Part shown: piece after piece, positions 42,301 to 54,300 of the stretch
Numbering within the stretch: the first letter of the stretch is position 1
How the letters are laid out: each line of letters opens with the position of its first letter
Assembly (NCBI RefSeq): GCF_910592395.1
Contig: NC_088310.1
Location: 16,005,501 to 16,069,500, forward strand
Direction: 5' to 3'
Length of the DNA: 64,000 bases
Source: Lineus longissimus
Lineage: Eukaryota; Nemertea; Pilidiophora; Heteronemertea; Lineidae
Notes under the pieces: model-generated
Seen by the model: only the letters and a program-made list of their open reading frames with translations
The model's database searches: none
Told to the model about the DNA's origin: nothing
Program-made: the position numbers and the translations under genes

Positions 42301-45300
42301 TTCTTATGGTAGCTGCTGTCTAGCTTCCGCTGAATGGATTGATCGTTCCAAATATGTATGAGATCGAAAACAACCGTGTCCGTGAACTTATCCTTCACCA
42401 TATTGGAATAATGAAAATAAGCCAAGAGAAAATACTATAAAACTGACAATCAAAACGACATTAATTCACGTGTTTATAATGAAAGGAAGTATTGCCGAAG
42501 TGCCATATCCAATACGCATGCGTGTAGGTAAAAAAATCTGTCCAGATGAGACCGCATTAGGCCCGATCGCGTTTAGACGACCAAATTTGATCCGGATGCA
42601 TCCGGATTAGCCCCGATGGAACCAGCAAAAGAGGTGGACCACTTGAAGACCCGATGGGACCACATGAGACCCGATCGGTTTGCGTTTACACCAGGGAAAT
42701 TTAGACTGCATTCGATTCGATCGGATCTCATCGGGCCTTTTTTCTGTCGTCTAAACGGCCCTATTGAGTTATAAGGTACTGGTGCATAAAAATTTGATAT
42801 GAAACACTGATGGGATGCCAGTCTGTCATCAGCTTAAATCTTAGAAGCCGCATGAACCTTTGTTTGAAATACTAAAGTGCATTTGTTTATATTTTGGCAA
42901 CATCATTTTGGGCCCTGGAGTGCAAGTTACTGGTAAGATTTCTTTGAAAACCAATTTTTTACTGATTTACCGACCAAACAGAATTTTCTCATAAAGTAAC
43001 CATGGCAACTGAATAAAAGAATTGTATGTATTTGTGTACACTGACGTTATGGCATTGAATTTAGACACCTACTTGTTTGCCAAGTATGAATGAGAAATAC
43101 CCAGTAACAAAATAATTGTGGCCTCTCCAGGTGATCCTTCCCCCTCCAAATGACTATTCAGCTTCGCGGAAGAATTTTTAAATTTCTGTACAACCATGGT
43201 TAACCCTACAAATACTGTTTGGCTGCGAAGTTCAGATCAATAAATACCAAATTTTGAAGAAATTCAATCAGTAGTTTGTGCTCCAGGGCCCAAAAACAAT
43301 GCATACAAAACCTTTAAGACCGGAGTGTAGTAACTGTGCCCAATGGTCAGCCATGCTGACAGCAGAATACTCACATATTGCTAATGAATATATGAATAAC
43401 AATTACACATACAGGAATAATATAAGACACGCACTGAATGATTACGCACCACAGGGACAAATATTTCCTGTGTGCTCTTCGATCTACGATGTAGACACAA
43501 AATAGCATATCGCCAACAGGTCTTTTTACTCCGTGTTCGTTCATCGCAAGTGGCAAAAACGCATCTCGAGTTAGTTCTGACAAGGCCAGTTCACCTGGAG
43601 TAAAATTACATTCAGACAGGGCTGGTCAGTTGAACAAACTTCAATCTGATTCAAGGTCAGTTTATTATTGTCGTTGAGACAAGACCACTAATGAATATTC
43701 ATAGGTTGGAGGGTCCAGGCCTATCTATTAGACGATTGCATGTTTTTTACTCTCAAGTACATATTTGGAGAGGTATTGAAAAAATATTTGTTGTGGCAAG
43801 TCTACAGATATAAAGAAATTATTTGATGAAAAAATTAATTTTGAATTTTGCTATTTGGGTAATAGTTTTGAGTTTTTTCTGCCAGTTGGCTGAAAAGAGT
43901 GGAAATATCAAAGTCTGTCTAATTTGTCGATTATCAAAAAATTTCCGTGGTCAATCACCAGTTTATTTTTCACCATTTACTTGCCCGACTGTCCGGAATA
44001 ACATAATCTAAATTTCAGATTCACAACACCACGCATTCTTTGATGCGTCGCGGTCAAACATTGACAATTTAACTGCTAAAAGGCTTAAAAAATCAATTGT
44101 GGTCTTGTCTCCGTTCCCAATGGTGGCGTTTGCCGAGCCATAAGAATTTCATTGACCTTCTCATGGTCATAAAGTTGACTGAATTTCAGGGTTATTGAAG
44201 AATGTACATGTCACAGTCACATGGAAATTGGTTGACATCTGTTCAACAGTTTAGGAGTAATAGAAATTTGTTGGATTTTCAAGATGGCGGCCTGGCGGAC
44301 ATATTTGCCATGGGATTTGACTGAAAATTAGGGGTAATGATAAAAGTACATCGATATATAATCACATGAAGTTTGGTTGCAATCCGATCATTAGTTTCAG
44401 GGTAATAGGACTTTGTTTAATTTAAAGATGGCCACCTGGCGGCCATATTGGTCAATGGATTTGACTGAAAATCAGGGATATTGTAGAGAGTACACATATA
44501 TACAATCACATGAAATTTGGTTGCAATTCGACTTTGTTTCATTTTCAAGATGGCGGCCATATTTGAAGTCTGAGCGGGACAAATTTTGGGGGTAAAATAG
44601 AGGGTCCTTAGAAAGTTTAGAACATCCTAGCTCAAATAGAAACGAAACGCGCCACCTATCGGTGACTAAGTGAACTTTGACCTCTGTGATCTTGAGAAGT
44701 AGGTCAAATAACCGGATGATAACCTTATTAGATACACCCACCATAAAAATTTCGCCACTCTACATACAACCATTAGCTTCAAAAAGGCAAAAAAACTACT
44801 TCCAAGATGGCAGCTAGGAGCCCAGATAGTAGGTCATATCGCGAAAAAGAAAAATACAACTGGGCGTATTGCCCAAAGCCACCATCACACCAAGTTTTAG
44901 CCGTGCCCCGCTAATGGACGACGACGGACACCACAGTATCGTATAAGCTCCCCAGAGGTGAGCTATAAATAAATACAAGTTCTTATATACAGCGCTTTAT
45001 AATGTACAGCATTCTCAAAGTGCTTTACATTTATTCCCCAGTCTACTCTAAGCTAAAACCTTTCATTCAGTAGAACTTAGATGAGCTGCTCAATCAGTGC
45101 TATAACCTGAGCATTTCCGACCGGTAACCATTTAAAGACCTGGGTGGAGATGGCATTTAGGGCAAGGAGACCTGCCTAAAGTCTCACGCCGCCCGTGGAG
45201 ATCGAACCAGGGACCTCTTGGCTGCTTGTCAGAGACCTGAGCCACTACACCACCGCAGTTCAGTAATAGATATTTGTGACCCGCTCTACCAAAACTAGGC

Positions 45301-48300
45301 GCTTGTCGCATCTGAACTTGACAGGTTGATACGGCCTTGTTGTTCATTTCCCGATTGTAGACCTTTTGTGAAATGTGACCAAATCAGTTTGTAATAGATT
45401 TCACAAAAGGTCTACAATAGGGAAATGAACAACAAGTCCGTATCAACCTGTCGAGTTCAGATGCGACAAGCGCCTAGTTTTGGTAGAGCGAGTCACATTT
45501 ATGATGCATTAAATGTGTTCTACCTTTCTTGTGTTCCCATGCACATTGGCCTGTGTAAAATCCATCAAAAATCATGCACCTGTTGCTCAAAATACATCAA
45601 GTAATTACTCTTTCACAAAATAGACATCTACGCTGTAAGTTCCAATGGTCCACATGATAGATTTGGTCATGTCATTAAGCTGATGAAAACAGTGCTTGCT
45701 TCTGATGGCAGGAGCTTCCATTGCGATGGTGCTCAATGTTTATGCAGCATTTTTTCCCCAGCAACCGTGTGGTTATTTCTATGGACTTTTTGGCTTATTC
45801 CTTTCTCAACGAAACGACAAGATGTGTTGGACTACAATGAGAGGGATGATAAACTATTCGATAAGAGCACAAGACTGGACATTGTTAAAACATTGTCTCA
45901 TTGAAACTTAGAGAAAGGCGGCTACACTAGATTTGGGCCTCATTGTGTGTGTGTGTAACTAACGCCATGTCAAATTTAAAAAGCCAAAGATATTTATCAG
46001 CAGTGACATCACTAGTCTTCTAATACAACGATTCTTTTCCAGAGAACTTATCAATAATACAGTGAAGTGTTATTGCTCGGACGAACTTTAATCCAAGTTT
46101 ATTGCAAATTCTCACATCAAATGCCATATACATGTATGTGCTATCATCTCGACGTCATGACGTGGTGTTATTACTGAACATCTAGAATGAAACTAAAGTA
46201 TCTGGCAACTCTGTAGACCTGCATGCATCCTGCGTCTGATACACGTCATCTTTTCATTCCCATAAAACGTGACAACTGCATATTTTCACGCACGCTGAGG
46301 GATAATCATGGTCAATCCGAATGCACTTCCTGTCCATAATTGCATAAACATGTAGCTATGCAGCCATGAAGGATTTTCATGGAAATTACTCATGGGAACT
46401 AAGCATGTGACCATTTACCCATCCGACAAACTGAATGAACTTTTTGTAGAATATTTTTGTTGCCCTTCCAGCAAACCAGATTGGGTCGGTCAGTCGAATG
46501 CTCACAAACAAATTTAACTCTTTCACTACCAATAACGTTTTATTTTTTTGCTTTTCTGTGATTTTGTCTACCGGATCAATGCACTTATTATGATAAATAT
46601 GTAATAAGGAAGGTGCGACCAAAGACATAGTGACAATTATCTTCTAGATGATATTACCAAACAATTTACACCATTATGTGTCTGAAGACTATTAATCATG
46701 ATGTAATTAAAATGATATTATCACCAGGCTGGATATTTCCCTCTTCAGGAGACCTTGCTTATATTCTCATCGTGATGTGAGGCAGATAAATGATCATCTA
46801 CATGTGGCATAAAACAGAGCTTCATCATCAGAGAAACTGCTCAATATCAATACAAACATAATTAAAAGACTTGTGCAGTTATCCGTAATACTTTTCGCCT
46901 GATACAGGCTATTCATAGCCGACATATTGGATTTTGATGAGATACCCTTTTGAAGTGCGGATATAACATTATAATGATTAAGGAAGGTTTATGGATTATA
47001 CCTGCAATGATCATACATTATTGATTAGCTTGCAGCAAAATCCATTCCCTGCATCATAATTGCCTAACAGAACTTCACCATGCAGGTGCTAGATAAAAAT
47101 TCACAAATATTTTCCAATTTAGAGCGACAGAGTTTCAAGAAAATATGTCAAAGCATGTGATAGGCCTAAAATATAATAAGCTGTGGTTCCATTCCAGTAC
47201 TGGTATTTCCTGATATAAAAGTTTGGGTGGCACAAGGTAGGTAGGAGTATAATTATATTTTAATGAATATTGTCCTCTAAGATTTTCTAACTAGTTCAGG
47301 TAATGAACATTTCAAAAGTGCTGTTGAGTAGACAGAAAAAAACATTTTCACCAAAGATTTTTCCCCAACTCACCATAGGCCAACAGAGGAGTGGGGGGAA
47401 TAGTCCCACACAACCATCCTAAGTTGCTGTTGGGCAATTGGATTGGAGCGGTCGTGGAGCAGTGGAAACAACAGTGCCTGTCACATCTGAGGTCCTGGGT
47501 TCGAATCCTGGTCGGTCCCGGTACACTCATGTAATAGACATGGCGACTTTCTTCGCCTGCTCGGTTTCCTCTGGGGTCTCCGGATTCCTCCTACTGACAT
47601 TATAATTACCCAACGTTGTTTATAGAGCAAATAAAGTCCCAGTTGGTGACCAGATCTCAATTTAGTTTTCCCTTAATTGATGCACATAACAAGTCCTTTC
47701 TCATATGATTCATGTGCATTGTGCTAGACTAATAATGTAGATCTCATCCTGCATTTTACATTTTTGTGAGCAATGTACTATGTACCTTCCTTTTTTATCG
47801 AGGTGTTTTGAGGCTGAATTGTCTACACTTGCATTTGAGGCTGATGAGTCCGTGGTCAGGGGCAGACACTATTGGAACTGGTTCTGTAGCAAGAGTGTTA
47901 AAAAGTGAATCAAGGTCAAAATACTTGTGTATACTTTGAACAGATTGAACTTCATAGTGTCAAGGTCAAAATACTGGAGATTTTATAGGTCAATCTCTTT
48001 TCACTGAAATATCATTCTTTCACACAACACTTCTGCTCTCAAAACAATCATGACTTGGTGACAACTTCTTTGAAGGCAAGAATCAAGAATGATTCCTTTA
48101 TCAACAAAAGACAATGTTTCAAACTAAAGTGTAAAGCAAACTACAGTGTAAAGCAACCTCCAGTGTGGTGATTGAAAAGATCTAATCAGGGCTAACACTT
48201 TCCATGGCCTCTTGGCCACTTCTCTTATCAACAAGACTGCAAGATCATCCAATCAATCAATCAATACTCGCATCACTGAATACCTTAACAATCCTCAAGA

Positions 48301-51300
48301 GAAATCAAACAGAACATTGATTTTCGATTTCATGGTCGAACTGAGCAATGATGATGAAAGGAAGCAAGAGCATTGGCACAACCTCAGAATGACAATTATC
48401 CATCACTTTTGCATGAAATCAACGGTGATTGTATTTTCACCTTAACCTCTTGACTACCGCCAACAGCTATAGCGGTCTCAATCAAATACATGTGTTTACC
48501 GCCGACCGCTTGAGCAGTCGCTATAATGGACATTTCTGTGCATTGTTTGGTATGAACAGACTCGGCTCTACTGGTGTATAGTGACGCAGGCCTGTCGTCT
48601 GCTGCCCACTAACTTGTCCTTAGTCATATAGATGGCGCTGCGGAGGCGACGAAGACGAAGGTTTTGCCAGACGCACGTGGCTGCACAATAATACCAAAAA
48701 AGCCCCTGGTATGGAACGGTTCGAACAGCCCTGGTAGTCAAGAGGTTAATGGATCTATAGCAGGCATACTGAGCGCTGAGAGACTGAAAAGCCTGAGTGA
48801 AACTCCCTAAAAGGCCTATGCCGTTCGTTGAATATTTGAAATTTTGCAATTGAATTAAAAAATTTCTAATTGTGTAAATGCGTACTGAATATCAATTTCA
48901 ACAATGCTGTTGTGTAGACAGATATACAAATGCTATGAATACCAAGTTTCAGCAAAGTAATATGCATGATAACTTCCCGACAGCATTGTGTATTATCTCT
49001 ATTTTCCTGTACCACCACACATTACGAACGGCGTTCCCCTTTAAAAACCAGAAATACCAGGTCTTAATTGATTGGAACACTGCATCAGCAGATCCGGACA
49101 AAAAAAAATCAATTACGGCAATTGCCTGAACGCATCCAAGCCTGATTTATGTGGAAGCTGGAAAACATCTTCTTCGGTAATGTTTCTTTTGGTCAAAAGC
49201 CTGGGATAGAGTTCTCAAAGTAGCGAGCAGTTCCAAGTCGTAGGATATCTACAAAAGACCAAAGAAGATCAACAAGCCACAAGACTGTTTCGACGAAAAT
49301 CACCAAACTTGACAAAGCTCTCCATACGCATCAATTGTTTAATTTATAAAGAAAAGACTATGAAAAGCATAGCTGGAGAATGACCGGTGGTTGTAAGGCC
49401 AGGACTGCAATTACGATCCACAGGAATATACCAATCAGAAGTTGTTGGATCGCTACATGGAAACTACTTTATACCACTGCTGTGAAAATGCACAGACTGT
49501 CAGCCAAATGCTCAATCAATACTCTGCTGGTTCTAATTGCAGCAGGGTGATACATGCCAGTACATACTGTATGCACAAGCTATGAAAATTCTGCCATCCT
49601 ATTGAACACTTATGCACCTTGCTCGTTGATGGTTTCAATGGCAGCGTGAAGTAGTCAGTGCAGGGCATAGAAAGAAGACATTATCTTTTCATCGTCATAC
49701 TTCAATATATTTTATTTGAAAAAATGTAAAGGAAGGCCAGTGGCATAGTGGAAAGTAAGCGCTGGGTTCATAACCAGGGATGGTCACGGTTTTGATTTTC
49801 AAAGAGATCAATGCTGTTGCGTTTCCATTACATGATCTTGAGTAAGACACCAAACCATACATGGCTTTGTTCTTCAAATGATAAGCAAAACTAAGATGGT
49901 ATGTCTGATGCATTTTAAGAAATATTGACCCAAGCAAAATGCATAGTTCCAGCAGATGTTTTCCTCTTCCTGGCAAAAGATGGAATTAGTCCGGGAGCTG
50001 AGCAACTTTTATTTAACATGCAGGCTACAAATGAATTTAAAATGTTGTGGGAGAGAGTACGCCTACCTGACCATAGAAACCCAATTCTTCAGTTTTTCCA
50101 GTAGTGGATGTAGGAGATAGTGGGGTTAGAATTTTTGTTGATGACTTCAACATTGGACCACGAATGGAGCTCTGTACAGGAGCACAATATCAATGCCCAC
50201 ATAAATCTTGAAAGGTTGGATTTAGACCCTATAAATGTATTACCACCAGATAGAAACATGGTGCCGTGTTTTCAAAAGACTCCTTTTGATATATTATAAG
50301 AAAGTAAAATACATAAAAAAGTCATTTTCAACCACACTGCCACATAGAAACAAATAAAAACATGCTTATCTCACTCAGAGGTGACTGTACTGTACCAGTA
50401 ATCCAACAGTTGAATATGAAATCTATGAGATAACTTCCTCTTGGCAATAAGGTCTGTGCAGTATCACTACTGAGCATTCTCTGATGATGCTGCAACAACC
50501 GACTTCAAAGCATTTAGTTACGATGCCTTGACATCAGAATTATAGAATTAAGGGAAACCCATCCTTGAACCACAGTAGTTAGCTCGCCACGCCTGGTAAC
50601 CTATCTGTTATCTTCAGACCTTGTTTCCATGAGGAGATACAATCACAGATTTTATTGCCGATCATGCGATTCGAGCCACAGTGCGGTTCATGAGAAGCTA
50701 CCAGCAACCTGGTAGGATCAGAAGCAAGAGTGCACTTAATAAGAAATTCCATGGGGATGAACTGTACTTGGCAACAAATTGCCCTGTCCGGGGAGATAGA
50801 AAATACTTACCACGTACGTGCAGTCAGTGGAGCCAGTGGAGCCAGGCAGCAGAAGTACACAGCACTTGGATTCTTAGAATTAGAGGACACCTACAACAGG
50901 ATTGACAACTGCATACTCACCTCCAAAATGGCTAAGATGGGAATCTAGGACTCCAGGCCGCAAGCAATGCACTCAGGGGATGGACAACCACTAACAACAT
51001 GCACATCCAGGGAGACAAAAGCATGTGGGTGTTGGAGAGCCTTGGGCACCAGAGAGAGCAATTCTGCATTACATACGGGGATACAGAAGTGCCCTTGGTA
51101 AAGCAAGCAACAGGTCTCGGGGTAGTGCTGTATTCAAGAATGAACATGAATGCCCACATTACCCACCTGAGAGACAAGGCTCTCAAGGGAATCTCCACTC
51201 TAAAGTTCACAGCTGCCCAGGAGGTCACACAAGCAAGTCTACTGAAAATGATGAAGGCCATCACATGTAGTAGGGCTGACTACGGGCTACACATACTCTG

Positions 51301-54300
51301 TGCATCCAACAGTGCAATTGAACAATTGCAGCGTGTCGAAAACCAGGCCATGAGAATCGTTGCAGGTAGCACACGTAGGAATGCTAATGACGCTCTTCAC
51401 CACTGGCTAGGGATACCAACAGTCAGAGAGAGGCAGATCATACTGGGAGCAAAAGCCCTTATGAATGCAATAAAGGCAGGAAGTCATCCCTTGCAAGCAG
51501 AACTCATCAACAAAGAGGACGAACAGACACCACAGGGACTTTCTAGAGTGAAGTCGTGGGTGCGCTATGCGCGTGAAAAAATCCAGGAAATCTGCCCGAT
51601 CAACAACCTCAGATGGGATTGTTGGGTTGAGTGGTACAAGCACCCCATTGACACCACCGTCATTGGCTCTCGTCAATGGAGGGACAGGATTGAAGACCTA
51701 AACAATGTCATGGTACGCGAGTACATCTATGAGAGGGCACCAACTATCGTGATTGCAACAGATGGATTGATCAGAGATGAGGTCACTGCCTGGGGCGGGA
51801 CAGTATGGAAAGACGGCAAAACCGTATTCGAATGGTCAACGGGTAGACATGGATGGTCGTCCTCATACCGGGCTGAAGGCGAGGGGCTACAGGATGCCCT
51901 GGCATGGTTTTCCCAGAACACCAATGGACAGGACCATGCACTGATCCTTACTGACTCACTGAGCTTGGTTAGCAGGCTGCAGAATAGGATGGTAAGTAGT
52001 TTGATGGTATCAAACTCAATAAGTGGGCGGACACGTTGGCTCAGGGAGTGGAACCTTTCGGCGACCTCGTAAAGACTCCTGCAGACGTGGTGCGGACATT
52101 TGAGGAGGAAAGCCGGTCCTTGCAGGTGGAGCATCCGCCGTCATGGGCAAAGCAGAGACTTTAAGATAGGGAAATTTATTGGTGCGAAGGTGGCAGAAGG
52201 GAACTCCTGGCACAGCAAGGGAAGACCAAGACACCACTCCTGATGGGCCAGGTCACCCAAAGGACCATGGAAAATCTACTTGAGATTTTAGAGGGGAGAG
52301 AACCATGGCACCTGCCAGAGTTGCTACTCTCCTGGTGTTAAAGGCAAGGCAATGGTCAAACTGTCAACAGGGACAAATTGTCGGAGGACAAATTTTCCTT
52401 AAGTCCCATTCAATATTCATATTATGTTATCAATGTTCAAAAGTTAGTTATCTCCGAATAATTATCTCCATAAATTGAATCATCTTTATTGACCATCCTG
52501 GATGTCAATATGTACATGTATACCTAATCTATGGGAAACTCATGAATATCAATTCAATATTATTTAACCAAATCCCAAAAGACAATATTAACACAGGTGT
52601 TCATTCACTCACACAAATAACAATAAACCTCACAAAAAAGCTTCTCGGTCGCACAAGAAGAGATGGTCAGAAGAATCTACACAATACATGTATACGTCAA
52701 AATAAGTCACAAGTGTAAAGTGCAATTATCCACATGAAACGTGTGAAAGGTGCAATCAAACTATCCACGGTAGATTTGATGAAAGGCAATTTAGTTTCAA
52801 TAGTAGATCAACAAGAAAAAAAGTTTGCAGATTAGTTGGTGTAATAACTCCTAATTTTTTTTAACAATTTCGAACTTGTACAGAAAAGAATATAATCATG
52901 TGCACTGCAACTGCTGTATTTCTGCTTGATAAAGTTAAAATACACGTATGCTCACCTGTCCTCGTTTCTGCTGACCAGGGCTATACGGCCATAATCCCAC
53001 GCAATCTTCCTGAGTATTGAGAATCCTATCAGCAAACACTGAAATGGGAAAATGTTCAATTAGAGTCTGCCTCTGGCTCTGTCAAGTTCTCTTAAAGGGG
53101 GACTATAGGCAGTAGGAGGGGGTTAAATTGGCCATCTTCAGGTGACTAATATGCACAGTAAGGGTACTTGGTCATGTTTAATTCACCATCAAATGTATTC
53201 CTCGTACAAGCGTCAATAGTTTGGACATCATTAAAGATGGGAGAGACCCCTATGGGCGACTTTGTCTAACACTCTGACTTTGTCTTGCATACTTAGCTGC
53301 TGCCTATAGTGTTCTGCACGTCCAGCACTTTAGCCTACTTTCTACATTTTCTTGGGCCGTGAAAATGCACATTCTCATTTCCTGTTTATAACTCCAGCGC
53401 GGATCAATTATCCTATTTCGCCCTGATGAACATGTGAACAATAGGGCCCACATTAGGCTTCCATTTAAAAACTCCTCTAAGACTTGATGATGCATTATTG
53501 CTTTGATACCAGCAGAGGCACACGATGGCCATTGTATTCATCGTACGAAAATTAAAATGTCCCACAAACCAACAATTTAAATTGCAGTCACTTGGACAAA
53601 AAACACTTGTTTGTTGTGGTGATCGTAAGTGCAGCGATAAATCAGTGGTCACAGCGAGATGTGATTGGCAGTCTATTGTCTACAGTGAAAAATCAGTGAT
53701 CACAGCGAGGTGTGATTGGCAGTCTATTGTCTATGGCGAAAAATTAGTGATCAGAGCAAGGTGTGATTGGCAGTCTATTGTCTATGGTGCAAAATCAGTG
53801 ATCACAGCGAGTAGTGATTGGCAGTCTATTGTCTACGGTGAAAAATAAGTGATCACAGCGACCAGTTTAACCAAATGGTGGCCACTTTGAAAACATATGA
53901 CTTCTAAGCCAAGGTTCAAAATGGCACGTTGCTATAGATGCAGGTACCTCCGATCAAGATTGCTTGTTTGAGGAGGAATATTGCACATTTTTTGATGACC
54001 CTGCAATGAGTCGCTATTTACAGCGATTTAAAATTGCTCATTAGAGCAGGACTTAATGGCTGCTGCTGCTCATATGCGCAGGGCTGAGACAAGACCACAA
54101 TTGATTTTTTAAGCCTTTTAGCAGTTAAATTGTCAATGTTTGACCGCGACGCATCAAATACTGCGTGGGGTTGTGAATCTGAAATTTTGTTATGATATTC
54201 CGGACAGTCGGGCAAGTAAATGGTGAAAAATAAACTGGTAGTTGACCACGGAAATTTTTTGATAATCGACAAATTAGACAGACATTGATATTTCCACTCT

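Noticed and set aside
47444-47520. Functional tRNA gene
   Set aside because: A and B boxes are present, but the arms do not fold into a proper cloverleaf and a SINE body follows directly.
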